Source: CAXMST01 sp038206985
Lineage (GTDB): Bacteria > Actinomycetota > Thermoleophilia > Solirubrobacterales > 70-9
Direction: 5' to 3'
DNA: 64,000 nucleotides
Assembly (NCBI GenBank): GCA_038206985.1
Contig: JBBRAH010000002.1
Coordinates: 1-64,000 of the forward strand
Within the stretch, counting starts at the first letter, position 1, and each line of letters begins with the position of its first letter. The position numbers were made by a program, and so were the translations under genes. Below the pieces are notes generated by a model, which was given only the letters and a program-made list of their open reading frames with translations, was not told the origin of the DNA and made no database searches. Of the stretch, positions 41,344 through 49,798 are shown piece by piece.

Positions 41344-42498
41344 CTACCGAGCCAGCGTCCGTCCAATCACGACCCGCTGGATCTCATTCGTCCCCTCATA
41401 GATCTGAGTGATCTTGGCGTCACGCATCATGCGCTCGACCGGGTACTCATTGACGTAGCCGTAGCCACCGAGTACCTGGACCGCCTCGACGGTGACCTCC
41501 ATCGCGGCGTCGGAGGCGAAGAGCTTGGCCATCGATGAGTACAGCGCCAGCTGGGGATCGCCGCGGTCGGCGAGGGTGCAGGCCTTGTAGAGCAGCTCGC
41601 GCGCGGCGGCCGTTTTGGTCTGCATATCGGCGAGCTTGAACTGCAACCCCTGCAGCTCGATGATCGGCCTGCCGAACGCCTCGCGTTCCTTCGCGTAGTT
41701 GACGGCGTAGTCGGTGGCGCCCTGGGCGATGCCGACCGCCTGTGCGGCCGCGCCGAGACGGGTGCGCTCGAGCGTGCCGAGTGCCACCCCGAGGCCGCGG
41801 CCGACTTCGCCGATCACGTTCTCGGCCGGGACCCGCACGTCCTCGAGGACGGGCTGGCCGGTGGGCGAACCGTGGATGCCGAGCTTGTGCTCGAACTTGG
41901 GCACCGAGTAGCCGTCGCGATCGGACTCGACCACAAAGGCGGTGATCCGGCCGGCCTCCTTGTCGGTGACGGCGAAGACCACGTTGAAGTCGGCGATGCC
42001 GGCGTTGGTGATCCAGTTCTTGGTCCCGTTGATGACCCACTCGTCGCCGTCCTGGACTGCTGTAGTCCGCATCGCGGCAGGGTCGGAGCCGGCGTCGGGC
42101 TCGCTCAGGCAAAAGGTCGGGCTCCACTCGCCGGAGGCGCACTTGGGCAGGACACGCTGCTTGAGCTCGTCGGAGCCGAACAGCTGGATCGGCAGGGTGC
42201 CGAGCTCCTGGATCATCAGGATCAGCGCGCAGGCGGCGGAGGACTTGGCGATCTCCTCGACGCCGATCTGCAGCATCAGGGTCCCGGTGCCGGTCCCGCC
42301 GTACGCCTCCGCAAAGGGCAGGCCGAGGATGTCGTGGGAGGCGAGCAGCTCGCGGATGTCCCACGGGTACTCGTCCTTCTGGTCGATCTCCGCGGCGCGT
42401 GGGGCGATCTTCTCGGTCGAGAGGCTGGCGATCATCTCGCGGAAGTCCTTGAACTCCTGGGGGATGTCGTAGAGGTCTGGGGCGGTGGTGGTGCTCAA
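41344..42498 (-). CDS. Acyl-CoA dehydrogenase
   Basis: FAD-dependent alpha,beta-dehydrogenation of acyl-CoA; 384 residues from a TTG start with AGGAG 7 nt upstream (a longer frame from ATG at 42540 lacks RBS support). The signature ERTRLGAAAQAVGIAQGATD is near the middle, CLSEPDAGSDPAAMRTTA is the FAD loop, and the catalytic glutamate lies in QIYEGTNEIQRVVIGR at the C-terminus. Substrate chain length is unknown. No ETF genes are near. Confidence 0.94.
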   Translation of the reverse strand: MSTTTAPDLYDIPQEFKDFREMIASLSTEKIAPRAAEIDQKDEYPWDIRELLASHDILGLPFAEAYGGTGTGTLMLQIGVEEIAKSSAACALILMIQELGTLPIQLFGSDELKQRVLPKCASGEWSPTFCLSEPDAGSDPAAMRTTAVQDGDEWVINGTKNWITNAGIADFNVVFAVTDKEAGRITAFVVESDRDGYSVPKFEHKLGIHGSPTGQPVLEDVRVPAENVIGEVGRGLGVALGTLERTRLGAAAQAVGIAQGATDYAVNYAKEREAFGRPIIELQGLQFKLADMQTKTAAARELLYKACTLADRGDPQLALYSSMAKLFASDAAMEVTVEAVQVLGGYGYVNEYPVERMMRDAKITQIYEGTNEIQRVVIGRTLAR

Positions 42499-42582
42499 GT
42501 TCGGGCTCCTGGATGTAGTGCGGCTCGCGTGTCCGCACATCCTCCCAGAGCGACCCCAGCCTGGACGGATACGACCGCTTGG

Positions 42583-42588
42583 TAGCCT
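42583..42588 (+). promoter_or_regulatory. Putative leaderless -10 hexamer for membrane protein gene
   Basis: TAGCCT, 5 nt before the ATG of the following membrane protein gene. This is the shortest -10 to start distance in the window. Confidence 0.45.
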
Positions 42589-42593
42589 GGCGC

Positions 42594-42974
42594 ATGCTCC
42601 GCGACGGCCCGATCCCAGTCTTCGTCCACGGTCTGATCGAGTACGCGGCTGGCGTGTTGTTCGTGATCGCCCCCTTTCTCTTCGGCTTCGACTCCTCCGC
42701 GGCGAGCGCGGTCTCGATCGTCGTCGGCGTCGCGGTGATCACGATCACCGCCTCCAGCGACCTGCCGACCAGCCTGGTCAACCAGATCACCAGGCCGGTG
42801 CACGTGGCGCTCGACTACGCCCTCGCCGTCCTGCTGATCGCGAGCCCCTTCATCTTCGGCTTCTCCGACGAGACGGCCCCCACGGCCTTCTTTATCGTGC
42901 TCGGTCTCGCGCACCTGCTGATCACGATCGGCACTCGCTTCCGCGAGCCGAAGACCACCACGACCGGCTCCTGA
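42594..42974 (+). CDS. Small four-helix membrane protein (SPW-repeat-like)
   Basis: 126 residues, two copies of a helix pair: VHGLIEYAAGVLFVIAPFLF and VHVALDYALAVLLIASPFIF share the pattern Val-His-x5-Tyr-Ala-x6-Ile-Ala-x-Pro-Phe, a clear internal duplication. Function unknown; SPW-type repeats look similar. ATG preceded by TAGCCT at 5 nt. Confidence 0.75.
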   Translation: MLRDGPIPVFVHGLIEYAAGVLFVIAPFLFGFDSSAASAVSIVVGVAVITITASSDLPTSLVNQITRPVHVALDYALAVLLIASPFIFGFSDETAPTAFFIVLGLAHLLITIGTRFREPKTTTTGS

Positions 42975-43013
42975 GGCCGCGCCGGGGCGCCACCCGCGGC
43001 GGTGGCCAGGCTC

Positions 43014-43019
43014 TAAGGT
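43014..43019 (+). promoter_or_regulatory. Putative leaderless -10 hexamer for DUF3159 gene
   Basis: TAAGGT, 9 nt before the GTG start. Confidence 0.35.
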
Positions 43020-43028
43020 CGGCGCCGC

Positions 43029-43721
43029 GTGCCCGACCCCGAGACAGATCCAGGCCAGGCCGATCCCGCCGGCGAGCCCAGGCGCGAGCCGCGGCTCGAT
43101 CTCAAGGAGGCGGTCGGTGGTCCCCTTGGGATCGCCGAGTCGACCCTCCCGTTCATCGCCTTCACGGTCGCCTGGACTGCGTCGGGGCGGGATGTTACGT
43201 TCGGCGCGATTGTCGCCTTCGGGCTCGGCGCGGCCCTGGCCCTCGCCCGCCTCTGGCGCCGCGAGTCGATGCAGTTCGTGCTCTCCGGACTCATCGGCGT
43301 CGCGATCGGAGCGTTCGTCGCATCCAAGACCGGCGACGCCAGCAACTTCTTCCTGCCGGGGATCCTGATCAACTCGGTTTCGCTGGCCGCTTATCTGATC
43401 TCGATCGCGGTCGGGCGACCCCTGATCGGGTTTCTCCTGGCGCAGATCACCGGCGAGGGCAGCTCCTGGCATGAGGACGCCGAGCGCCGCAAGCTCTACA
43501 GCCGGGCCAGCTGGATCTGGGTGGGAGTCTTCACCTTCCGGCTTTCGATCCAGGTGCCGCTCTACTTGACCGATGCGGTCGCGCCGCTCGCCGTCGCCAA
43601 GGTGGTCACGGGCATCCCGATCTTCGCCCTTGCGCTTTGGCTCACGTACCTGATGTTGCGGCCGCTGCTGATCGAGAGCGGCGTGATCAAGATGCCGACC
43701 CTGCCCGGCGGCGGGGGCTGA
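43029..43721 (+). CDS. DUF3159 family membrane protein
   Basis: 230 residues with six hydrophobic segments after an acidic, Pro-rich N-terminus. GIAESTLPFIAFTVAW, FVASKTGDASNFFLPGILIN and WVGVFTFRLSIQVPLYL fit DUF3159, a family of unknown function common in actinobacteria. GTG start; no RBS. Convergent with lpd, 65 nt apart. Confidence 0.82.
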   Translation: MPDPETDPGQADPAGEPRREPRLDLKEAVGGPLGIAESTLPFIAFTVAWTASGRDVTFGAIVAFGLGAALALARLWRRESMQFVLSGLIGVAIGAFVASKTGDASNFFLPGILINSVSLAAYLISIAVGRPLIGFLLAQITGEGSSWHEDAERRKLYSRASWIWVGVFTFRLSIQVPLYLTDAVAPLAVAKVVTGIPIFALALWLTYLMLRPLLIESGVIKMPTLPGGGG

Positions 43722-43786
43722 GCGACGGGAGCTCCCCGGTGGCGCCCTGGCTGTGGCCGCAGGACCAGGATCCCGATTCCAACCGA

Positions 43787-45550
43787 TTACTTGCGCTTCG
43801 GCGCGTAGATGTCCGTCGCCACGCCTTCGGCCACCTCGGCGGCGAAGGTGACGGTCTCCGAGAGGGTGGGATGCGGGTGCACCGTCAGGCCGACGTCCGT
43901 CGCATTGGCACCCATCTCGATCGCCAGCGCGAGTTCCGCGATCAACTCGCCCGCGTTGACGCCGACGATGCCGGCACCGAGGATGCGCCGGCTCTCCGGG
44001 TCGACGAGCAGCTTTGTGAGGCCCTCGGCTCGCTCGGTCGCAATCGCGCGGCCTGAGGCCTGCCAGGGGAACTTGGCGATTTCGAAGTCGCGGCCGGACT
44101 CCTTCGCCTCGGTCTCGGTCAGTCCGGTCCAGGCTATCTCCGGGTCGGTGTAGGCGACCGAAGGAATGCTCTGCGCGTCATAGCTGACCTCCTCGCCGGA
44201 GATCACCTCGGCCGCGATTACGGCCTCATACGTCGCCTTGTGGGCGAGCATCGGCGCTCCCGCTACGTCACCGATGGCGAAGATGTTCGAGACGTTCGTG
44301 CGCTGCTGGGAGTCCACCGCGATGGTGCCATCGTCGCCCACCTCCACCCCGCTCTCGCCCAGCTCGAGCAGATCGCCGTTGGCCCGCCTGCCGGTCGCCA
44401 CGAGGATCCGGTCGTAGACCTGTGGCTCGGGCGCATCCTCGCCCTCGAAGCTCACCTCGAGCCCCTTGTCGGTCTCCTTGACCTCGGCGACCTTGGTGCC
44501 GAGCACGATCGCCTCGTAGCGCTCCTCGATCCTCGCCTGCAGCGGCTTGAGGAGATCACGGTCGCAGCCGGGGATCAGGTGGTCGGTCATCTCGACCACG
44601 CTGACGGAGCTGCCCAGTGCCTCGTAAACCGTCGCCATCTCCAGCCCGATGATGCCGCCACCTACAACGAGTAGCCGCTCGGGAATGTCCTCCAGCTCCA
44701 GCGCCCCGGTCGAATCGATCACCCGCTCGTCGTCGGGCAGGCCCGGGATCGCGGTCGAGCGCGAGCCGGCGGCAATGATGCAGTGCGTGAAGTCGATCTT
44801 CGTCCCGTCGACCTCGATCTCGTTTGCGGTGAGGAAGCGTGCCTCGCCGGTCACGACGCGGACCTTGCGCCGCTTGGCCATCCCGGCCAGACCCCCGGTC
44901 AGCTTGCCGACCACGTCCCCCTTCCACTCCCGCAGCCTGTCCAGATCGATCTCCGGCTCACCGAAGGTGATCCCGAACGAAGCCGACTCCTCGGTCTCGG
45001 CAATCACCCGCGCCGCATGCAAAAGCGCCTTGGAAGGAATGCACCCCACATTCAGACAAACCCCACCAAGCGTCTCGAACCGCTCAACGAGCACGACCTC
45101 TAACCCAAGGTCCGCGGCCCGGAAAGCCGCGGTGTACCCCCCAGGCCCGGACCCAATGACAACAACCCGCCCAACGTCGACCTCGGCCTCCTCATCGGAG
45201 CGACTGTTCACCAACCCCTGACTATCAGGGGCTTCTGAACTCTCGCTGGAACCCCCCTCATCCGCGCTGCTATCCGAACCCTCCTCGGCGCCGGAACCCT
45301 CATCGTCCTGCCCCTCGTTGCCCCCCGACATTCGAGCGATCACAGTCCCCTCGCTGACCGTATCCCCGACGTCGACCAGCAACTCCTCAACCGTCCCTGC
45401 AGCGGGCGCCGGAACGTCCATCGTCGACTTCTCGGACTCCAGCGTGATCAGGCCCTCGTCGGCCTCGACGGTATCGCCGACCGCGACCAGGACCTCGATC
45501 ACCGGGACGTCGGTGAAGTCGCCGATGTCGGGGACTTTGACCTCGCTCAA
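43787..45550 (-). CDS. lpdA: Dihydrolipoyl dehydrogenase (E3) with N-terminal lipoyl domain
   Basis: Reoxidises dihydrolipoamide of pyruvate dehydrogenase with NAD. 587 residues from TTG, which overlaps the aceF stop (TTGA) with GGAGG 8 nt upstream. Residues 1-76 are a lipoyl domain with the modified lysine in ESEKSTMDV. A Ser/Glu/Asp-rich linker (77-125) follows. The flavoprotein has GSGPGGYTAAF, the redox disulfide GGVCLNVGCIPSKAL, the NAD motif GGGIIGLEMATV and the C-terminal catalytic His in HPHPTLSE. The lipoyl domain and linker duplicate those of AceF. Confidence 0.95.
   Translation of the reverse strand: MSEVKVPDIGDFTDVPVIEVLVAVGDTVEADEGLITLESEKSTMDVPAPAAGTVEELLVDVGDTVSEGTVIARMSGGNEGQDDEGSGAEEGSDSSADEGGSSESSEAPDSQGLVNSRSDEEAEVDVGRVVVIGSGPGGYTAAFRAADLGLEVVLVERFETLGGVCLNVGCIPSKALLHAARVIAETEESASFGITFGEPEIDLDRLREWKGDVVGKLTGGLAGMAKRRKVRVVTGEARFLTANEIEVDGTKIDFTHCIIAAGSRSTAIPGLPDDERVIDSTGALELEDIPERLLVVGGGIIGLEMATVYEALGSSVSVVEMTDHLIPGCDRDLLKPLQARIEERYEAIVLGTKVAEVKETDKGLEVSFEGEDAPEPQVYDRILVATGRRANGDLLELGESGVEVGDDGTIAVDSQQRTNVSNIFAIGDVAGAPMLAHKATYEAVIAAEVISGEEVSYDAQSIPSVAYTDPEIAWTGLTETEAKESGRDFEIAKFPWQASGRAIATERAEGLTKLLVDPESRRILGAGIVGVNAGELIAELALAIEMGANATDVGLTVHPHPTLSETVTFAAEVAEGVATDIYAPKRK
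45206..45240. repeat. Inverted repeat inside the lpd linker
   Basis: Core CCCCTGA CTA TCAGGGG (7-bp stem, 3-nt loop), with an outer GTTCA/TGAAC arm pair separated by a 4x4 internal loop. The same loop and core occur in the aceF linker with a different but still paired stem. Confidence 0.75.
45414..45549. repeat. 136-nt duplicated lipoyl-coding segment, copy in lpd
   Basis: Identical base for base to 46763-46898 in aceF, including every synonymous position. Upstream of this block the two copies differ at scattered sites. Confidence 0.95.
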
Positions 45551-46899
45551 AGCAGGATCCTCCGGAAGTCCTCGAGCACCTTGACGAGCGAGACACAGAA
45601 GCGGGCCGCAGCCGCACCGTCCACGACCCGGTGGTCGTAGGAAAGCGAGAGCGGCACCATCAGCCGCGGAACGAAGTGGCCCTTCTCCTCGTCCCACACC
45701 GGTCGCTTGGCCGAACGCGTCACGCCGAGGATCGCCACCTGGGGAGCGTTGACGATCGGGGTGAAGCCGGTACCGCCGATCCCGCCGAGCGAGGAGATCG
45801 TGAACGTGGCGCCGGCCATCTCCGAGGGGCCGAGCTTGCCCTCCCGCGCCTTGCCGGACAGCTCCACCAACTCGTCGGCGACCTCGAGCAGGCCCTTCTT
45901 GTCCACATCGCGAATCACAGGCACGAGCAGCCCCTGCGGAGTGTCCGCGGCAAAACCAAGGTGGTAGTAGCGCTTCAGGATCAGGCCGTCGCCATCGAGC
46001 GAGCAGTTGAACTCCGGGTACTCCTTGAGCACCGGCACGCAGGCCTTGAGCAGCAGGGCGACCATCGTCACCTTCACATCCTGCTCGGAGTTGACTTGCC
46101 TGCGGAAGGCCTCCAGGCCGGTGATGTCGGCCTCATCGTGATGGGTCACGTGCGGGATGTGGACCCAGTTGCGGGTCAGGTTCGGCCCGCTGATCTGCTT
46201 GATCCGCGAAAGCTCGACCCGCTCGATCTCCCCATACTTGCCGTGATCAACCTGCGGCCAGGGCGCCATGTCGAGACCCTCGATCGAAGCCCCACCGCCG
46301 CCCGCTCCGCCTGCCTTGCCGGGCTCGTAGTTCTCCACGTCCTCCACCGTGATCCGCCCCTTGCGCCCGGTGCCGCTCACGCCACCAAGGTCAATGTCCT
46401 TCTCCCGCGCAATCCGCCGCACCGAGGGACTTGCATAGACAGGACCGTCATCCGCCGAACCCCCCTCAGAGGAGCGACTGTTCAGAAAACCCTGACTATC
46501 AGGGTTTTCTGACCCCTCGCTGGAATCCCCACCGGAATCGTCCCCCTCGCCAGAACCGTCGCCCGCGGAACCCTCGCCCCCGTCGGAATCCCCTTCTCCC
46601 TCGCTGCTATCCGTACCCTGCTCACCCGCGGAACCCTCGCCGTCCTGCGACTCCTCGTCCTTGCCATTCCCCCCCGACATCTTCGCGATCACCGTCCCCT
46701 CGCTGACCGTATCCCCGACATCAACCAGCAACTCCTCAACCGTCCCGGCAGCGGGCGCCGGCACGTCCATCGTCGACTTCTCGGACTCCAGCGTGATCAG
46801 GCCCTCGTCGGCCTCGACGGTATCGCCGACCGCGACCAGGACCTCGATCACCGGGACGTCGGTGAAGTCGCCGATGTCGGGGACTTTGACCTCGCTCAT
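45547..46899 (-). CDS. aceF: Dihydrolipoamide acetyltransferase (E2)
   Basis: Core of the pyruvate dehydrogenase complex, 450 residues. One lipoyl domain (1-76, ESEKSTMDV), an acidic Ser/Gly/Glu linker, the E1/E3-binding domain (ASPSVRRIAREKDIDL and GTGRKGRITVEDVEN, about 160-200), a second short linker, and the catalytic domain with SYDHRVVDGAAAARF carrying the His and Asp. One lipoyl domain is the usual minimum. Downstream of aceE, 10 nt away, and overlapping lpd. Confidence 0.96.
   Translation of the reverse strand: MSEVKVPDIGDFTDVPVIEVLVAVGDTVEADEGLITLESEKSTMDVPAPAAGTVEELLVDVGDTVSEGTVIAKMSGGNGKDEESQDGEGSAGEQGTDSSEGEGDSDGGEGSAGDGSGEGDDSGGDSSEGSENPDSQGFLNSRSSEGGSADDGPVYASPSVRRIAREKDIDLGGVSGTGRKGRITVEDVENYEPGKAGGAGGGGASIEGLDMAPWPQVDHGKYGEIERVELSRIKQISGPNLTRNWVHIPHVTHHDEADITGLEAFRRQVNSEQDVKVTMVALLLKACVPVLKEYPEFNCSLDGDGLILKRYYHLGFAADTPQGLLVPVIRDVDKKGLLEVADELVELSGKAREGKLGPSEMAGATFTISSLGGIGGTGFTPIVNAPQVAILGVTRSAKRPVWDEEKGHFVPRLMVPLSLSYDHRVVDGAAAARFCVSLVKVLEDFRRILL
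46482..46512. repeat. 31-bp perfect inverted repeat inside the aceF linker
   Basis: TCAGAAAACCCTGA CTA TCAGGGTTTTCTGA: 14-bp perfect arms around a 3-nt loop. It encodes the linker residues SENPDSQGFLN. The equivalent place in lpd has the related element. Confidence 0.85.
46763..46898. repeat. 136-nt duplicated lipoyl-coding segment, copy in aceF
   Basis: Base-identical to 45414-45549 in lpd. Confidence 0.95.
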
Positions 46900-46909
46900 G
46901 CCGGGCAGC

Positions 46910-49609
46910 CTATGCCCACGCGGGGTCGATGGCCCCGGTGTCGATCTCGAACATCTCGATCGCGCGATCGACGTCGGCGCGCTCGCCGACCCCCTGCTGG
47001 ACCCGCGCGTGCAGGGCCGCGACCGCGATGTGGTGGCGATCGACCTCGAAGAAGCGGCGCAGGTCGCGACGGAAGTCGCTGCGGCCGTAGCCGTCTGTCC
47101 CCAGCACCTCGTAATGGCCCGAAACCCAGGGCCGGATGCCGTCGGCCAGCGCCTTCATGTAATCGCTCGCGGCGACGGTCGGAACCTCCTCGCCGAGGCA
47201 GTCGCTGACCCACGGTGGACGTTCCTCGGCATCCGCGGCGCCCAGCCGCAAGTTGCGAGCGTGCGCGAGACCCTCCCGGCGCAGCTCCGTGTAGCTGGTC
47301 ACGCTCCAGACCTCGGCCGGAACGTCGAACTCCTCCTCGAGCAGGTCCGCCGCGGCGAGCGCCTCGTTGAGGATCGCGCCGGAACCGAGCAGACGCACGC
47401 CTCCCTCGCCCTCGCCCGGCTCGCGCACGCGGTACATGCCGCGCAAGATCCCCTCCTCGACGTCCTCGGCCTCGGGCAGTGCCGGGTGGCTGTAGTTCTC
47501 GTTCTCGATCGTCAGGTAATAGAAGACATCCTGCTGGTCGCCGATCATGCGCCGCATCCCGTCGCGGATGATCACCGCAAGCTCGTAGCCGTAGGCGGGG
47601 TCGTAGGAGACACAGTTGGGAACCGTCTGCGCGAGCACGTGCGAGTGGCCGTCCTCGTGCTGCAGGCCCTCCCCGTTGAGGGTCGTGCGCCCGGCGGTGC
47701 CCCCGAGCAGAAAGCCTCGGGCGCGGGAGTCGCCGGCCGCCCAGGCCAGATCACCGATCCTCTGGAAACCGAACATCGAGTAGAAGGCATAGAAGGGCAC
47801 CATCTGGGTGCCGTTGTTGGAGTAGGAGGTGGCCGCGGCGATCCAGGCGGACATCGCACCGGCCTCGTTGATCCCCTCCTGGAGGATCTGCCCCTTCTGA
47901 TCCTCCTTGTAGAACATCATCGAGCCGGCGTCCTCGGGCTCGTACAGCTGCCCGACGTGGGAGTAGATGCCGAGCTGACGGAACATGCCTTCCATGCCGA
48001 AGGTTCGTGACTCGTCGGGAACGATCGGCACGATCCGCGGCCCGAGCTCCTTGTCGCGCAGCATCGCGGCGAGGATCCGGACAAATGCCATCGTGGTTGA
48101 GATCTCGCGCTCTCCGGAGCCATCGAGCTGGGACTTGAACATCTCAAGGTCCGGGACAGGCAGCGTTTCGGAGACCAGCGGCCGCCGCTTCGGCAGGTAA
48201 CCGCCGAGCTCGGAACGGCGCTCCTGCAAGTACTCAATCTCGGGCGAATCGTCCGGCGGCCGGTAGAAGCTGACCTTCTCGACGTCCTCGTCGGAGATCT
48301 CCAGCTCGAATCGATCGCGGAAGGCCTTCAGCGCATCGACGTTCATCTTCTTCTGCTGGTGGGTGATGTTCTGACCCTCGCCGGCCTCGCCCATCCCGTA
48401 GCCCTTGATCGTCTTGGCCAGGATCACGGTCGGCTGACCCTCGTGGGCATCGGCGGCCGCATAGGCGGCGTAGACCTTGCGGGGGTCATGGCCGCCCCGA
48501 TTGAGGTCCCAGATCTCGGTGTCACTCATTCCCTCGACCCGCTTGGCGAGCTCCGGATAGGCGCCGAAGAAGTGCTCGCGGACGTAGGCTCCATCCCGTG
48601 ACTTGTAGGCTTGGTAGTTGCCGTCGACCGCCTCCTCCATGCGCCGCACCAGCAACCCGTCGTGGTCGTCGGCCAGCAACTGGTCCCAGCGCGAGCCCCA
48701 GACCACCTTGATCACGTTCCAGCCGGCGCCACGGAAGACCGTCTCCAGTTGCTGGATGATCTTGCCGTTGCCGTAGACGGGTCCGTCGAGCCGCTGCAGG
48801 TTGCAGTTGATGACGAAGACGAGGTTGTCGAGGCCCTCGCGCCCGGCGAGCGCGATCTCGCCCAGCGACTCGGGCTCGTCGGTCTCACCGTCGCCGAGGA
48901 AGGCCCAGACCTTGCGGCCGCTGTTGTCCTGGATCCCGCGATCGGTCAGGTAGCGCAAAAAATGGGCCTGATGGATCGCCATGATCGGTCCCAGCCCCAT
49001 CGATACGGTCGGGAACTGCCAGTACTCCGGCATCAGCCAGGGATGCGGGTAGGAGCTGAGCCCCGACTCGGTCGAGACCTCCTGACGGAAGCCGAGCATC
49101 TGCTCCTCGCTGAGCCTTCCCTCCAGGAACGAGCGGGCGTAGATCCCGGGCGAGCTGTGCCCCTGGAAGTAGACGAGGTCGCCGCCGTGCTCGTCGGTGG
49201 CGCCGTGCCAGAAGTGGTTGAAGCCGATCTCGTAGAGGACGGCCGCGGACTGGTAGGAGGCGATGTGCCCGCCCAGCTCGGAGGACTCCTCATTGGCTCG
49301 CAGCACGGTGGCGATCGCGTTCCAGCGGACCAGGGAGCGCACCCGCCGCTCGAGGTCCGGGTCACCGGGGAGCTCCGGCTCCTCGTCGGCCGGAATCGTG
49401 TTCACGTAAGGAGTCGGGCCGGAGCCATCGATCGGGGCGCCGCGTTTACCGGCCCGCTCGATGACGCGCTTGACCAGATCATGGGCGCGCCGGGGACCGT
49501 CGTTGGCGACTACGGCGTCCAGCGCCTGCAGCCACTCCTCCGTCTCCTGGGGATCGACATCGGAGGCGGGCGCCGAGGCGCCGTCTTGATCTGGCGCATC
49601 TTCAGCCAT
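46910..49609 (-). CDS. aceE: Pyruvate dehydrogenase E1, homodimeric type
   Basis: Thiamine diphosphate-dependent decarboxylation of pyruvate and reductive acetylation of the E2 lipoyl group. 899 residues, the normal length for AceE. The ThDP motif runs from GDGETDEPESLGEIAL to FVINCN; HFLRYLTDRGIQ and YFQGHSSPGIYARSFLEGRL are family hallmarks, and YSMFGFQRIGDLAWAA lies in the second half. ATG listed has TAAGG 7 nt upstream; an ATG two codons earlier is possible. First gene of aceE-aceF-lpd. Confidence 0.97.
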   Translation of the reverse strand: MAEDAPDQDGASAPASDVDPQETEEWLQALDAVVANDGPRRAHDLVKRVIERAGKRGAPIDGSGPTPYVNTIPADEEPELPGDPDLERRVRSLVRWNAIATVLRANEESSELGGHIASYQSAAVLYEIGFNHFWHGATDEHGGDLVYFQGHSSPGIYARSFLEGRLSEEQMLGFRQEVSTESGLSSYPHPWLMPEYWQFPTVSMGLGPIMAIHQAHFLRYLTDRGIQDNSGRKVWAFLGDGETDEPESLGEIALAGREGLDNLVFVINCNLQRLDGPVYGNGKIIQQLETVFRGAGWNVIKVVWGSRWDQLLADDHDGLLVRRMEEAVDGNYQAYKSRDGAYVREHFFGAYPELAKRVEGMSDTEIWDLNRGGHDPRKVYAAYAAADAHEGQPTVILAKTIKGYGMGEAGEGQNITHQQKKMNVDALKAFRDRFELEISDEDVEKVSFYRPPDDSPEIEYLQERRSELGGYLPKRRPLVSETLPVPDLEMFKSQLDGSGEREISTTMAFVRILAAMLRDKELGPRIVPIVPDESRTFGMEGMFRQLGIYSHVGQLYEPEDAGSMMFYKEDQKGQILQEGINEAGAMSAWIAAATSYSNNGTQMVPFYAFYSMFGFQRIGDLAWAAGDSRARGFLLGGTAGRTTLNGEGLQHEDGHSHVLAQTVPNCVSYDPAYGYELAVIIRDGMRRMIGDQQDVFYYLTIENENYSHPALPEAEDVEEGILRGMYRVREPGEGEGGVRLLGSGAILNEALAAADLLEEEFDVPAEVWSVTSYTELRREGLAHARNLRLGAADAEERPPWVSDCLGEEVPTVAASDYMKALADGIRPWVSGHYEVLGTDGYGRSDFRRDLRRFFEVDRHHIAVAALHARVQQGVGERADVDRAIEMFEIDTGAIDPAWA

Positions 49610-49728
49610 TCGCATCCTTACTACCCATCTCCGAGCAGCCTATGCGACCGGGCGGGTCGCCAGCGTAGACCCCGAGGGTTCGGCGTGGTCGCTCGCGGGT
49701 CCTGTCTCCGGGGACCACCGCCCACTGC

Positions 49729-49768
49729 GGAGCCGGCGGACGGAGCCGGACTCTTCGCCGACGCCCCA
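49729..49768. repeat. Interspersed intergenic repeat, copy 2 (diverged)
   Basis: The 17-nt core CCGGCGGACGGAGCCGG is shared exactly with copy 3 at 55739, flanked by CCACT-like and GCCCC-like ends as in the other copies. It lies in the 189-nt spacer between clpC and aceE. Confidence 0.6.
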
Positions 49769-49772
49769 GCCC

Positions 49773-49796
49773 CGAGAGACGAGAGACGAGAGACGA
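49773..49796. repeat. 7-bp tandem repeat, three copies
   Basis: CGAGAGA repeated three times, then CGAAG, directly before the clpC stop codon. Confidence 0.8.
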
Positions 49797-49798
49797 AG

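Noticed and set aside
45551..45697. ATG start 49 codons upstream for lpd
   Set aside because: The extra part lies inside aceF in another frame; TTG at 45550 has GGAGG upstream, overlaps the aceF stop and begins exactly at the lipoyl domain.
49773..49796. 7-bp tandem repeat as part of a CRISPR or phase-variable locus
   Set aside because: Only three units, located between a stop codon and a spacer, not in a promoter or reading frame where slippage would switch a gene.
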